Under the pieces are notes generated by a model. That model was not told where the DNA came from, did not search any database, and worked only from the letters and a program-made list of their open reading frames with translations. From assembly GCF_000834635.1 (NCBI RefSeq), contig NZ_JXQV01000005.1, positions 1 through 64,000 of the forward strand: a DNA stretch of 64,000 nt, in the 5' to 3' direction. Below are positions 27,354 to 37,330 of this stretch, piece by piece (position 1 is the first letter of the stretch; the number at the start of each line of letters is the position of its first letter). The position numbers were made by a program, and so were the translations under genes. Origin of the DNA: Agrobacterium tumefaciens (GTDB lineage: Bacteria > Pseudomonadota > Alphaproteobacteria > Rhizobiales > Rhizobiaceae).

Positions 27354-28886
27354 ATGCCGACGGTTCTTGAAGAAGTGGAAGCGCGCCGCGCACAGGCCAG
27401 ATTGGGCGGTGGGCAGAAGCGCATCGATGCGCAACACGCCAAGGGCAAGCTGACGGCGCGGGAGCGCATCGAAGTGCTGCTCGATGAAGGCTCCTTCGAA
27501 GAATACGACATGTATGTGACCCACCGTGCGGTGGATTTCGGCATGGAAAGCCAAAAGGTTGCGGGCGATGGCGTGGTCACCGGCTGGGGCACCATCAACG
27601 GTCGACAGGTCTATGTGTTCAGCCAGGATTTCACCGTGCTGGGCGGATCACTGTCTGAAACCCATGCGCAGAAAATCTGCAAGGTCATGGATATGGCCGT
27701 GCGCGTCGGTGCACCCCTTATCGGTCTTAATGATAGCGGCGGCGCGCGCATTCAGGAGGGCGTGGCGTCCTTGGCGGGCTATGCCGAGGTGTTCCGGCGC
27801 AATGCGGAATGCTCGGGCGTCATCCCGCAAATCTCGGTCATCATGGGCCCTTGCGCGGGTGGTGCGGTCTATTCGCCAGCCATGACCGACTTCATTTTCA
27901 TGGTTCGTGACACCTCCTACATGTTCGTGACCGGGCCGGATGTGGTGAAGACCGTGACAAACGAGATCGTCACGGCGGAAGAACTGGGCGGGGCATCCAC
28001 TCACACCAAAAAATCATCCGTGGCCGATGGCGCTTACGACAATGACATCGAGGCGCTGGAGGCCGTTCGCGCGCTTTTCGATTTTCTGCCGCTCAACAAC
28101 CGCGAGAAGGCACCGACAAGACCGTTTCATGATGACCCGGCGCGGCTGGAACAGCGGTTGGATACGCTGATCCCCGACAGTTCAGCCAAGCCATACGACA
28201 TGAAGGAGCTTATTCACGCGCTGGCCGACGAAGGCAATTTTTTCGAGATTCAGGAAGCCTTTGCGAAGAATATCTTGACCGGCTTTATCCGCCTTGAAGG
28301 CCAGACAGTGGGCGTTGTGGCCAACCAGCCCATGGTGCTGGCTGGGTGCCTTGATATCGACAGTTCGCGCAAGGCGGCGCGTTTTGTGCGGTTCTGCGAT
28401 GCTTTCAGCATTCCGCTGCTGACGCTGGTTGATGTGCCCGGTTTTCTGCCCGGTGTGGCGCAGGAATATGGCGGCGTGATCAAGCATGGCGCAAAGCTGC
28501 TGTTTGCCTATTCGGAAGCGACGGTGCCGATGGTGACGCTGATTACCCGCAAGGCCTATGGCGGCGCCTATGATGTGATGGCATCCAAACATATTGGTGC
28601 CGATGTGAATTATGCCTGGCCGACAGCGGAAATTGCCGTGATGGGGGCAAAGGGTGCGGCGGAAATTCTCTACCGATCCGAACTTTCAGACCCGGAAAAG
28701 ATCGCCGCCCGCAGCAAGGAATATGAGGAGCGGTTTGCCAACCCCTTTGTTGCCGCAGAGCGCGGCTTCATCGATGAGGTCATCATGCCGCACTCGTCCC
28801 GCCGCCGCATTGCCCGGGCCTTTGCCTCGCTGCGCAACAAGCAGGTGACGACGCATTGGAAGAAACACGACACGATTCCGCTGTGA
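27354..28886 (+). CDS. pccB: Propionyl-CoA carboxylase beta chain (carboxyltransferase)
   Basis: A 510-residue carboxyltransferase that moves CO2 from carboxybiotin to propionyl-CoA, giving methylmalonyl-CoA. Two crotonase-fold halves are seen: the N-terminal one with [13 protein letters not shown] and [13 protein letters not shown], and the C-terminal one with DVPGFLPG and [13 protein letters not shown]. The ATG at 27354 is behind GGGGAGG and starts the typical [12 protein letters not shown]; the open frame runs further upstream into the ABC ATPase gene, but that part is non-homologous. It is followed after 10 bases by pccA. Methylmalonyl-CoA epimerase and mutase genes are absent from the window. 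Confidence 0.95.
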   Translation: MPTVLEEVEARRAQARLGGGQKRIDAQHAKGKLTARERIEVLLDEGSFEEYDMYVTHRAVDFGMESQKVAGDGVVTGWGTINGRQVYVFSQDFTVLGGSLSETHAQKICKVMDMAVRVGAPLIGLNDSGGARIQEGVASLAGYAEVFRRNAECSGVIPQISVIMGPCAGGAVYSPAMTDFIFMVRDTSYMFVTGPDVVKTVTNEIVTAEELGGASTHTKKSSVADGAYDNDIEALEAVRALFDFLPLNNREKAPTRPFHDDPARLEQRLDTLIPDSSAKPYDMKELIHALADEGNFFEIQEAFAKNILTGFIRLEGQTVGVVANQPMVLAGCLDIDSSRKAARFVRFCDAFSIPLLTLVDVPGFLPGVAQEYGGVIKHGAKLLFAYSEATVPMVTLITRKAYGGAYDVMASKHIGADVNYAWPTAEIAVMGAKGAAEILYRSELSDPEKIAARSKEYEERFANPFVAAERGFIDEVIMPHSSRRRIARAFASLRNKQVTTHWKKHDTIPL

Positions 28887-28896
28887 GGAACACCAG

Positions 28897-30900
28897 ATGA
28901 TCAAGAAAATCCTCATTGCCAACCGTGGCGAAATTGCCTGCCGTGTTATCCGTACGGCGAAAGCCATGGGCATAAAGACTGTGGCGGTTTATTCCGATGC
29001 CGACGCCAATGCGCTGCATGTGCGCCAAGCCGACGAGGCCGTGCACATCGGCCCCGCCCCTTCCAACCAGTCCTATATCGTCATCGACAAGATTCTCGAC
29101 GCCATCAGGCAGACCGGCGCGGATGCGGTGCATCCCGGCTATGGTTTTCTTTCGGAAAACGCGGTGTTTGCTGCAGCTCTCGAAAAGGCTGGCGTGATCT
29201 TCATCGGCCCGCCCGTCAAGGCCATCGAGGCGATGGGAGACAAGATTACTTCGAAGAAACTGGCGCAGGCGGCTGGCGTTTCCACCGTTCCCGGGCATAT
29301 GGGGCTGATCGAGGATGCGGACGAGGCCGTGAAGATTGCGTCGTCCATTGGTTATCCCGTGATGATCAAGGCCTCTGCCGGCGGTGGCGGCAAGGGCATG
29401 CGCATTGCCTGGAACGATGCCGAAGCGCGTGAGGGCTTCCAGTCCTCCAAGAACGAGGCAAAGGCCTCCTTTGGTGATGACCGCATTTTCATCGAAAAGT
29501 TCGTCAACCAGCCGCGCCATATCGAGATTCAGGTGCTGGGCGACAAGCACGGCACGGTGCTGTATCTGGGCGAGCGGGAATGCTCGATCCAGCGCCGCAA
29601 CCAGAAAGTCATCGAGGAGGCGCCTTCGCCGTTTCTGGATGATGCGACCCGCAAAGCCATGGGCGAGCAGGCTGTCGCGCTGGCTCAGGCCGTGGGCTAT
29701 CATTCCGCTGGCACGGTGGAGTTCATCGTGGATGGCGAACGCAATTTCTACTTCCTTGAAATGAACACCCGCCTTCAGGTGGAGCATCCGGTGACCGAAC
29801 TTGTCACCGGCATCGACCTTGTGGAGCAGATGATCCGCGTTGCTTCCGGGGAAAAGCTCTCCTTCGCGCAGAGCGATGTGGCGCTGAAGGGCTGGGCTAT
29901 TGAGAGCCGCCTTTATGCGGAAGATCCCTATCGCAACTTTCTGCCATCCATTGGCCGGTTGAGCCGCTACCGGCCACCCAAGGAAGGGCCACAGCCGGAC
30001 GGGACTGTTATCCGCAACGACACAGGCGTGTTCGAAGGCGGTGAAATTTCCATGTATTACGATCCCATGATTGCCAAGCTGTGCACATGGGCGCCGAGCC
30101 GTATCAGTGCTATCGATGCCATGGGAGAGGCGCTGGACCGGTTCGAGGTTGAAGGCATTGGCCACAATCTGCCGTTCCTTTCCACGGTCATGCAGAACCC
30201 GCGCTTCCGGGATGGCAACCTGACGACAGGCTTTATTGCCGAGGAGTTTCCGGACGGCTTTGCGTCCATTGAGCCACAGGATGATGCGGCGAGAAAGCTG
30301 GCGGCGATTGCGGCCATCATTCACCATCGCATCCAGATGCGTGCGGTGCATATCTCAGGCACCATCGGCAACCATTGCCGGGTTGTGGGGGATGACTGGG
30401 TCGTTTCACTCGGCAAGGCGGATCACCGCATATCTCTTCACAGCGAAGGCCATGCGGTATCCGTCCTGTTTGCAGATGGGGCTACGCTGAACGTTGAAAC
30501 AGACTGGACGCCGGGGCAGACATTGCAGCTGTTCAGCGTTGACGGGCAAAGGATGGCGGTCAAAATCGATCTGTCCGTTTCCACAATCCGGCTTCGTTGG
30601 CAGGGCATGGATCTGGCGGCGCGTGTGCGCAGCCACCGCGTGGCCGAGCTGGCACTGTTAATGCCGGTGAAACTGCCGCCGGATACGTCAAAATTTCTGC
30701 TTTGCCCGATGCCAGGTGTGGTCACCTCCATTTCGGTGCAGGAAGGCGATCAGGTCGAGGCGGGACAGGCACTGGCAACAGTCGAGGCGATGAAGATGGA
30801 AAACATTCTTCGCGCAGAACGGCAGGGCCGGGTGAAGACAGTTGCTGTGCGGGCCGGTGACAGCCTTGCAGTCGATGCAGTGATTTTGGAGTTTGAATAG
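28897..30900 (+). CDS. pccA: Propionyl-CoA carboxylase alpha chain (biotin carboxylase + BCCP)
   Basis: A 667-residue biotin-dependent subunit. The biotin carboxylase domain (about residues 1-445) starts KKILIANRGEIACRVIRTA and has the glycine-rich ATP loop ASAGGGGKGMR at about 164, plus the FLEMNTRLQVEHPVTE signature at about 287. A BT-type linking domain follows. The biotin carboxyl carrier domain at the C-terminus carries the biotinylated Lys in EAMKMEN. Length and domain order match PccA rather than acetyl-CoA carboxylase. It forms an operon with pccB and is followed 54 bases later by the D-amino-acid aminotransferase gene. Confidence 0.96.
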   Translation: MIKKILIANRGEIACRVIRTAKAMGIKTVAVYSDADANALHVRQADEAVHIGPAPSNQSYIVIDKILDAIRQTGADAVHPGYGFLSENAVFAAALEKAGVIFIGPPVKAIEAMGDKITSKKLAQAAGVSTVPGHMGLIEDADEAVKIASSIGYPVMIKASAGGGGKGMRIAWNDAEAREGFQSSKNEAKASFGDDRIFIEKFVNQPRHIEIQVLGDKHGTVLYLGERECSIQRRNQKVIEEAPSPFLDDATRKAMGEQAVALAQAVGYHSAGTVEFIVDGERNFYFLEMNTRLQVEHPVTELVTGIDLVEQMIRVASGEKLSFAQSDVALKGWAIESRLYAEDPYRNFLPSIGRLSRYRPPKEGPQPDGTVIRNDTGVFEGGEISMYYDPMIAKLCTWAPSRISAIDAMGEALDRFEVEGIGHNLPFLSTVMQNPRFRDGNLTTGFIAEEFPDGFASIEPQDDAARKLAAIAAIIHHRIQMRAVHISGTIGNHCRVVGDDWVVSLGKADHRISLHSEGHAVSVLFADGATLNVETDWTPGQTLQLFSVDGQRMAVKIDLSVSTIRLRWQGMDLAARVRSHRVAELALLMPVKLPPDTSKFLLCPMPGVVTSISVQEGDQVEAGQALATVEAMKMENILRAERQGRVKTVAVRAGDSLAVDAVILEFE

Positions 30901-30954
30901 GTTCGCGGATCGTTTTAAACAGGCATTGCTTTTTGCCTGACCAAAGGACCCATC

Positions 30955-31821
30955 ATGCCCAGCGCAACTGACCGCATCGTTTATCTCAACGGTGAATTTC
31001 TGCCCGAATCCGAAGCCAAATTGTCGATCTTCGACCGGGGCTTTCTGTTTGGAGATGGCATCTATGAGGTGACATCCGTGATGGAGGGCAAGCTCATTGA
31101 CAGCGATTTGCACATGGCACGTCTGAAGCGCAGCGCCGGTGAGATCGACATTCCCCTGCCCGTGACCACGGAGCAGGTTGTTGAAGCCGAGCGACGCCTG
31201 ATCAAGGACAACAATCTGACGGAAGGCCTGATCTACCTGCAGCTGACGCGCGGGGCGGAAGATCGCAACTTTCTGTTCGCAGATGATCTGGCCCCGACAC
31301 TTGTGATGTTCACGCAATCCAAAAAGCTTGTCGGCAATCCGCAGGAGGAAACCGGGCTATCGGTCAAATCCGTTCCAGATCAACGCTGGGCGCGTCGCGA
31401 TATCAAATCCGTGTGCCTTCTGCCGCAAGTCATGGCCAAGCGCATTGCCAAGGCCGAAGGCTGCGACGAGGCATGGATGATCGAGGACGGTTTCGTGACC
31501 GAGGGTGCATCGTCTACGGCCTATATCATCACCGCCGACAGAAAGCTGGTGACACGCGGCAACAGCAACAAGACTTTGCCGGGCTGCACCCGTCAGGCCG
31601 CGCTTGATCTGGTGGAAGAAGCAGGGCTGACGCTCGAGGAACGCCCCTTCACGCTTCAGGAAGCGATGGACGCGCAGGAAGCGGTGCTGACGAGTGCGGG
31701 CAATTTCGTGATGCCCGTCACCAAGATTGACGGCAGGCCGGTGGGAGATGGCAAGCCCGGCCCGCTGGTGAAGCGTCTGCGCGAGCTTTACCTCGAAAAC
31801 GCCCGCCGCACGGCGATCTGA
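30955..31821 (+). CDS. dat: D-amino-acid aminotransferase (class IV PLP enzyme)
   Basis: A 288-residue fold-type IV aminotransferase. The pattern IVYLNGEFLPESEAKLSIFD starts the protein, and the PLP lysine is at about residue 151 in RDIKSVCLLPQVMAK. EGASSTAYI and a phosphate-binding NKTLPGCTR segment follow. RGFLFGDGIYEV and the length favour D-alanine aminotransferase over branched-chain aminotransferase or aminodeoxychorismate lyase, which are the main alternatives. It would interconvert D-alanine and D-glutamate. It may share a transcript with pccA, although it has its own short leader. Confidence 0.85.
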   Translation: MPSATDRIVYLNGEFLPESEAKLSIFDRGFLFGDGIYEVTSVMEGKLIDSDLHMARLKRSAGEIDIPLPVTTEQVVEAERRLIKDNNLTEGLIYLQLTRGAEDRNFLFADDLAPTLVMFTQSKKLVGNPQEETGLSVKSVPDQRWARRDIKSVCLLPQVMAKRIAKAEGCDEAWMIEDGFVTEGASSTAYIITADRKLVTRGNSNKTLPGCTRQAALDLVEEAGLTLEERPFTLQEAMDAQEAVLTSAGNFVMPVTKIDGRPVGDGKPGPLVKRLRELYLENARRTAI

Positions 31822-31829
31822 TAACATCA

Positions 31830-31857
31830 GGCGCTCATCCTTACCGGGGTGAGCGCC
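31830..31857. terminator. Hairpin between convergent dat and D-aminopeptidase-like gene
   Basis: GGCGCTCA (31830-31837) pairs with TGAGCGCC (31850-31857). The stem sits between the two convergent stop codons and runs into the last codons of the minus-strand gene. No T-run follows on either strand, so termination is uncertain. Confidence 0.35.
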
Positions 31858-33355
31858 GATACTCGATCATGCGCGCTCGGCTGGAGACGAGTTCAAGACG
31901 GTCATCTTCCAGAAGGTGCAGGCAGATGCGCTTTGTCCACGGGCCATCGTGCAGCGTGAACAGGAAACGGCCTGCGCCCAGCGCCTTCAGAGGCATGGAT
32001 TGTCTGGTCGGGCCGATGCCCATCGACAGAACGCCGTTTTCGATCACGAATTCAGCACCCTCATCACATGTCCAGCGGCCAGAAAGCGTGGCTGGCACAT
32101 CATGGTCGCAAACGGGCAAAAAGCGGCGCGGCGCTTGGCCCACCTCGCCCACCAGCGCATCACCCTCAAGTCGAAGACGCATGGGCGATGAGGCGGAGCG
32201 GGACGATACGAAGCCATCGCCATCATCATAGAGCGTATCATCGGCATCGATGAAGGTGCAGGTGCTTCCCTTGATTTCGAGCCACCATGGCCCCGTTTTC
32301 GTGACATAGAGACCATCGGGCAGGCTGGTTGTCCGTTGCGGCAAAGGAAGCCCGGTCAGCGCCGCCATGCTTTCCAGCGCGATCTTGAAGCCGTTTGTAT
32401 CTTCCCGGTTGGACACCACGACAAAGCCCGTGCCCTCTTCAGGATCCAGAAGGAAATAGGTTTTGTAGCCGGGGTGCGAGCCACCATGGCCGACGAAACG
32501 ACGGGAACCGAGATGCGTCCAGCGCAGGCCCAGCCCATACTCGCTCATCCGGCCATCCGCCAGCGGGCGCTCTGCCGAAAGCGCGTCGAGCACGTTGCCA
32601 AATCCCTGCTCGCCATTCAACAACGCCTGCAACCAGCGAACCAGCGCCTCCGCACTTCCCGCCAGACTGCCGGATGCGGATATGTGCAGGCCAGCGGATG
32701 AAAGCTGCCAGCCATCTCCAGACTTCCAGTATCCCGGCGCAAGACCCACCACCGGATCGTTCCAGACATCCGGCGCCTTCAGAACCTGACCGAGTGGAGC
32801 GGCGATCTTTTCCTGCACGAAATCGTCGAAGCGCAGCCCCTTCCGCTCAAGGGCCGCTTCCACCAACCGGTAGCCGGTGTTAGAATAGGACACTTCGCTT
32901 CCTGCCGGGAAATTGAGGCGCTTGAGGCGGGCAACATAATCCAGAAGCGGTGCCGCCTTCGTCTCGGTGTAGACCGAGAGGCCCAGCAGCGACAGGCATT
33001 CGCGCACATCCGGCAAGCCGCCGCTCATATCCAGCGCCTGCCCAACCGTTACATCGGCCAGCGGCGGCTGTAGTTCCTCGATGTGTCTACCCAACGGATC
33101 ATCAAGCGCGATGAGATGGCTGTTTTCCATCACCATGGCGCAAAACACATGCTTGGTGACGGAGGCGTAGCGTACGACCGTTTTGGGCGAGAAGGGCGCT
33201 AACGTCGCGAGGCTTTCAACGCCGCCGGAAACAGCAAAACGCAGGCCAGACAGGTCAAAACCGATCACAGAACCGCCGGGCTCATTATTGCCCCATTGAG
33301 AAACGAAGTCTTCCGCGACGTTTGAGGCAGCACCCCAATCCTGATTGTCCAGCAT
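31841..33355 (-). CDS. Serine hydrolase of the beta-lactamase/D-aminopeptidase (DAP) family
   Basis: A 504-residue penicillin-recognising hydrolase. The catalytic Ser-X-X-Lys is SVTK at about residue 65. The Tyr motif is YSNTGY at about 165, and a HGG motif stands where KTG is found in others (VGHGGSHPGY at about 295). C-terminal beta-barrel domains (about 345-504) and the closing IEYRR match the three-domain layout of D-aminopeptidase of Ochrobactrum, which removes N-terminal D-amino acids from peptides. No signal peptide was seen, so it should be cytoplasmic. The ATG at 33355 lies behind TTGGAGAG. It is divergent from the M19 dipeptidase gene. Confidence 0.8.
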   Translation of the reverse strand: MLDNQDWGAASNVAEDFVSQWGNNEPGGSVIGFDLSGLRFAVSGGVESLATLAPFSPKTVVRYASVTKHVFCAMVMENSHLIALDDPLGRHIEELQPPLADVTVGQALDMSGGLPDVRECLSLLGLSVYTETKAAPLLDYVARLKRLNFPAGSEVSYSNTGYRLVEAALERKGLRFDDFVQEKIAAPLGQVLKAPDVWNDPVVGLAPGYWKSGDGWQLSSAGLHISASGSLAGSAEALVRWLQALLNGEQGFGNVLDALSAERPLADGRMSEYGLGLRWTHLGSRRFVGHGGSHPGYKTYFLLDPEEGTGFVVVSNREDTNGFKIALESMAALTGLPLPQRTTSLPDGLYVTKTGPWWLEIKGSTCTFIDADDTLYDDGDGFVSSRSASSPMRLRLEGDALVGEVGQAPRRFLPVCDHDVPATLSGRWTCDEGAEFVIENGVLSMGIGPTRQSMPLKALGAGRFLFTLHDGPWTKRICLHLLEDDRLELVSSRARMIEYRRSPR

Positions 33356-33471
33356 GTATTTTTCTCTCCAAATGGTCACGGCGGCGCAAACAGCCCTGTT
33401 CAGACGATGCGTTTGCACCTATCTGACGGCTACAGCAATGCCCTGTCAGACCTTCTGAAAGCGACCAACAT

Positions 33472-34509
33472 ATGACCAACCACACCACAGTGCCCGTATT
33501 CGATGGCCATAATGACGTCTTGCTGCGTCTCAAGTTCTCCGGCCATCCATCGCCGGAAACGCTGTTCATCGAAGGCGATACGGTCGGACATATCGATCTG
33601 CCTCGCGGCAAAAAGGGCGGGCTGGCGGGTGGCCTCTGCGCCATCTTCGTGCCCTCGCCGAACGGGTTTGACGCGGACCGCAATTTCATTCCGCCAAGCC
33701 AGCCGGATGCGCTGGCCACCACGCTTGGCATGGCGAGCCTATTGTTTCGCATCGAGGCGGCATCCGGCGGCAAGCTCAAGGTTTGCCGCAGCGCGGCTGA
33801 TATTCGCGGCGCGATGGCTGAGGGTGCTTTCGCCTCGGTATTGCACATTGAAGGCGTGGAAGCCTTCGATACCGATCTCGATGCGCTTCATGTTTTGCAC
33901 CAGGCGGGCCTTCGCACGCTCGGCCCAGTCTGGAGCCGCCCAAACGCCTTTGCCTATGGCGTTCCCTTCCGCTTTCCCTCCACGCCCGATATCGGACCCG
34001 GCCTGACAGATGCTGGCAAGCGATTGATTACCACCTGCAACGCCCTGAAGATCATGGTCGATCTGTCACACATGAATGAGCAAGGCTTCTGGGATATCGC
34101 CAAGATTTCGCAAGCGCCGTTGGTGGCCTCCCATTCCAATGCCCATGCGCTGTGCAACCACAGCCGCAACCTGACCGACAAGCAACTGGATGCCATCCGC
34201 GAAACAGGCGGGCTGGCTGGCATCAATTTCGGCGTGCTGTTCGTTCGTCAGGACGGCGTCAAGAACCCGGATACGGATCTCGGCGAACTGGTGCGCCATG
34301 TCGATTACATGGTGGAGCGGATGGGCATTGACCATGTTGCGCTTGGATCAGATTTTGACGGCACGACCATTCCGGCAGCGATGAGGGACGCGGGCGACCT
34401 GCAAATGCTGATCGATGCGCTGCGCAACGCCGGTTACGACCAAGAGTCACTCGAGAAAATCTGCCATGGCAACTGGATCAGAGTGCTCGAAAAAACCTTG
34501 GGCGCGTAG
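33472..34509 (+). CDS. Membrane-dipeptidase-like peptidase (family M19)
   Basis: A 345-residue zinc dipeptidase of the renal dipeptidase family. Zinc ligands are visible as the HND motif at residues 13-15 (FDGHNDVLLR), a Glu in HIEGVEAF at about 125, His residues in VDLSHMNEQG and VASHSNAHALCNHSRN, and an Asp in LGSDFDGT. Family members cleave dipeptides, often with a D-residue at the C-terminus. There is no signal peptide. The gene is divergent from the D-aminopeptidase-like gene across about 115 bases, so both may be controlled together in D-peptide breakdown. Confidence 0.87.
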   Translation: MTNHTTVPVFDGHNDVLLRLKFSGHPSPETLFIEGDTVGHIDLPRGKKGGLAGGLCAIFVPSPNGFDADRNFIPPSQPDALATTLGMASLLFRIEAASGGKLKVCRSAADIRGAMAEGAFASVLHIEGVEAFDTDLDALHVLHQAGLRTLGPVWSRPNAFAYGVPFRFPSTPDIGPGLTDAGKRLITTCNALKIMVDLSHMNEQGFWDIAKISQAPLVASHSNAHALCNHSRNLTDKQLDAIRETGGLAGINFGVLFVRQDGVKNPDTDLGELVRHVDYMVERMGIDHVALGSDFDGTTIPAAMRDAGDLQMLIDALRNAGYDQESLEKICHGNWIRVLEKTLGA

Positions 34510-34717
34510 GCTGCGGAGCAATTTTCAGCCCCTACAGCCGCCAGTTTCTTGCTTTCAACACAACGAGGGTTCTAATGCCCTCGCAAGGTCTTTTCTTGCT
34601 GTTTTGCACTGCTATCCTTTCAAAGAATTTATGAAATAAAAATCAAATCTCCGTATTTCTGAAAAATACAGCGCACTAGCGTCACAATGCTGTGGTTGCC
34701 AGACGCAATCTGATCGT

Positions 34718-37330
34718 GTGGAAATGCAGATGACAGAGAAGACAGAAGTTAAGCAAATTGAAGAGACCGAAGATGGTCTCGAAAGCTTTTTCGAGCGGTA
34801 TAAATCGCACATCACGTCCATCGCGGTGACCATCGTCTTTTTGATGATGACCTTCACGATCTACAAGCTGACTTCCGAGGTCCGATATGACGACATCGTT
34901 GAGGCTCTTGCGGATACAAGCTGGAAGGCCGCCGCACTTGCGGTTCTGTTCACCGGCTTAAGCTTTGCGGCGCTGATCTGTTACGACCTGAACGCCATTG
35001 AATATATCGGCAAGAAGCTACCGCCGGTTTCTGTCGTTGCGACTGCCTTCATCGCCTATGCGGTGGGCAATACTGCCGGGTTCGGCCCCTTGAGCGGCGG
35101 CGCGATCCGCTTTCGCGCCTACTCCCGAATGGGCCTGACCCCATCGGATGTTGCGCGTATCATCGCATTCGTTACCCTGTCATTTGGTCTTGGCCTTTTG
35201 GCTGTCAGTGCCATTTCCACCCTGATCGTCGCTCCTCGCATAGCATCCATCATCGGCGTCGAAGCGACGTGGCTCAGAGGGGGCGCGCTCGTCATCATCT
35301 TCATCATGACCGCACTGATGTTTCTGGGCCGCAATGGCCGCACCATTCAGATCAAGCGGTTGAAGCTGCGCCTGCCCGACAGCCGCACATCTTCCCGCCA
35401 GTTCCTGGTTTCCGCTTTTGATATCGCGGCATCCGCGTCCGTTCTCTACGTTCTTCTGCCGGAAACCAACGTCGGCTGGCCGAGCTTCTTTGCCATTTAC
35501 GCAACAGCGGTTGGCCTCGGCGTTCTCAGCCACGTGCCCGCGGGTCTGGGCGTTTTCGAAACGGTCATGGTTGCGGGTCTTGGTAATGCCATCAGCCTCG
35601 ATCAATTGCTGGGCGGCCTCGTGCTTTACCGCATGATCTACCATGTGTTGCCGCTTGTGGTTGCCATCATCCTGATGCTGGTGACGGAAATGAAGCAATT
35701 CGCTTCAAAGCCCATCATGGCAGATATCGGCTATCTTGCCGGGCGGTTGGCGCCCTCGCTACTGTCCGCCGTCGCGCTCATTCTCGGCACCATGCTGATT
35801 TTCTCGAGCGTGACGCCTACGCCGGACAGCAATCTCGATTTCCTGTCCAACTTCATGCCGCTGCCAATCATCGAAGCGGCGCACTTTCTCTCGAGTATTC
35901 TCGGCCTTGTTCTGGTCGTCGCTTCGCGCGGCCTCAGCCAAAGGCTTGACGGTGCCTGGTGGGTGGCAGTCGTCGCTGCCGCAGGCGGATTGTTCCTTTC
36001 GCTGATCAAGGCGATTGCGGTTTTCGAGGCCATATTCCTCGGCATCTTCATCGTCGCCCTTATCTTCAACATCAAAAGCTTCAACCGGCATGCCTCGCTT
36101 CTGCGTCAGGCGCTGGGGCCCACATGGCTTGCCGCCATGGCGGTCATCGTTGCGGGTGCGGCAACAATTCTGTTCTTCGTGTACCGTGATACAGACTACA
36201 GCCAGACCCTCTGGTGGCAGTTCGAGTTTTCCGAGGAAGCGCCGCGCAGTTTGAGAGCATTGCTGGGTCTGGTGCTGGCATCATCCACCATCGCCATTTT
36301 CAGCCTTCTGCGGCCGGTCATGTACCGCCCTGAAGAGATACATCCTGAAGACATTGAGAAGGCGACCGAGATCGTCAAAAAGCAGGATGTGGCCGACGCC
36401 AATCTGGTGCGCATGGGCGACAAGCACGTCATGCTGTCGGAAAGCGGCAATGCCTTCATCATGTATGGCATTCGCGGGCGGTCGTGGATCGCGCTGGCTG
36501 ACCCTGTTGGCGACGAGAACGACTTTGCCGATCTCGTCTGGCAATTTGTGGAAACTGCCCGCGCATCTGGCGGCAGAGCTGTCATTTACCAGCTCTCACC
36601 TGCCATCCTGACCCATTGTGCAGATGCTGGCCTTCGCGCCTTCAAGCTGGGTGAACTTGCCATGGTTGACCTCACACGGTTTGAACTCAAGGGCGGCAAG
36701 CTCGCCAATCTTCGCCAATCGCTCAGCCGAGGCGCGCGCGATGGCCTGACCTTCTCCGTAGTCGATACACCGCAGGTTCCTGAAATCTACGATGAGCTGA
36801 AGCGGGTCTCTGATTCCTGGCTCGAACATCACAACACACGCGAAAAGACCTTTTCTCTCGGTGCTTTTGAAAGAGATTACATTCTGTCCCAACCGGTTGC
36901 CGTTCTGCACAAGGACGGTCAGATCACAGCCTTTGCCAATCTTTTAATGACGGAAACGAAAAAGGAAGTGACCGTCGATCTCATGCGATTTTCGCCAGAC
37001 GCACCGCGTGGTGCGATGGATTTCCTGTTTGTCAGCATTATCGAACACATGCGCGCTGAAGGTTATGCCTCGTTCAATCTCGGCATGGCGCCGCTGTCGG
37101 GCATGTCCAAGCGGGAGTCCGCTCCGGTTTGGGATCGCATCGGCGGGACATTATTCGAACACGGTGAGCGTTTTTATAACTTCAAAGGGTTGAGAGCGTT
37201 CAAATCGAAATTCCACCCGAAATGGGAGCCGCGCTATGTTGCAGTTTCCAACGGCACGAGTGCAGCGCTGGCATTGATGGACGCGACCGTTCTCATCAGC
37301 GGCGGCGTCAGAGGAGTGATTGGTAAATGA
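34718..37330 (+). CDS. lpiA: Lysyl-phosphatidylglycerol synthase / flippase (MprF family)
   Basis: An 870-residue integral membrane protein. The N-terminal two thirds (about residues 35-530) contain some 13-14 hydrophobic helices of the flippase part, with motifs such as GNTAGFGPLSGGAIRFRAYS and SHVPAGLGVFETVMV. The C-terminal cytoplasmic DUF2156 domain (about 545-865) transfers lysine from Lys-tRNA to phosphatidylglycerol, with NLRQSLSRGARDGL and FNLGMAPLSG. The start is GTG 34718, or ATG at 34724 or 34730; the choice does not affect domains. It overlaps acvB by four bases, the order known in Agrobacterium and Sinorhizobium. Confidence 0.93.
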   Translation: MEMQMTEKTEVKQIEETEDGLESFFERYKSHITSIAVTIVFLMMTFTIYKLTSEVRYDDIVEALADTSWKAAALAVLFTGLSFAALICYDLNAIEYIGKKLPPVSVVATAFIAYAVGNTAGFGPLSGGAIRFRAYSRMGLTPSDVARIIAFVTLSFGLGLLAVSAISTLIVAPRIASIIGVEATWLRGGALVIIFIMTALMFLGRNGRTIQIKRLKLRLPDSRTSSRQFLVSAFDIAASASVLYVLLPETNVGWPSFFAIYATAVGLGVLSHVPAGLGVFETVMVAGLGNAISLDQLLGGLVLYRMIYHVLPLVVAIILMLVTEMKQFASKPIMADIGYLAGRLAPSLLSAVALILGTMLIFSSVTPTPDSNLDFLSNFMPLPIIEAAHFLSSILGLVLVVASRGLSQRLDGAWWVAVVAAAGGLFLSLIKAIAVFEAIFLGIFIVALIFNIKSFNRHASLLRQALGPTWLAAMAVIVAGAATILFFVYRDTDYSQTLWWQFEFSEEAPRSLRALLGLVLASSTIAIFSLLRPVMYRPEEIHPEDIEKATEIVKKQDVADANLVRMGDKHVMLSESGNAFIMYGIRGRSWIALADPVGDENDFADLVWQFVETARASGGRAVIYQLSPAILTHCADAGLRAFKLGELAMVDLTRFELKGGKLANLRQSLSRGARDGLTFSVVDTPQVPEIYDELKRVSDSWLEHHNTREKTFSLGAFERDYILSQPVAVLHKDGQITAFANLLMTETKKEVTVDLMRFSPDAPRGAMDFLFVSIIEHMRAEGYASFNLGMAPLSGMSKRESAPVWDRIGGTLFEHGERFYNFKGLRAFKSKFHPKWEPRYVAVSNGTSAALALMDATVLISGGVRGVIGK

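Noticed and set aside
28783-30351. A 522-residue open frame on the minus strand
   Set aside because: It lies antisense to pccA, whose biotin carboxylase motifs are clear; it is an effect of GC-rich codon use.
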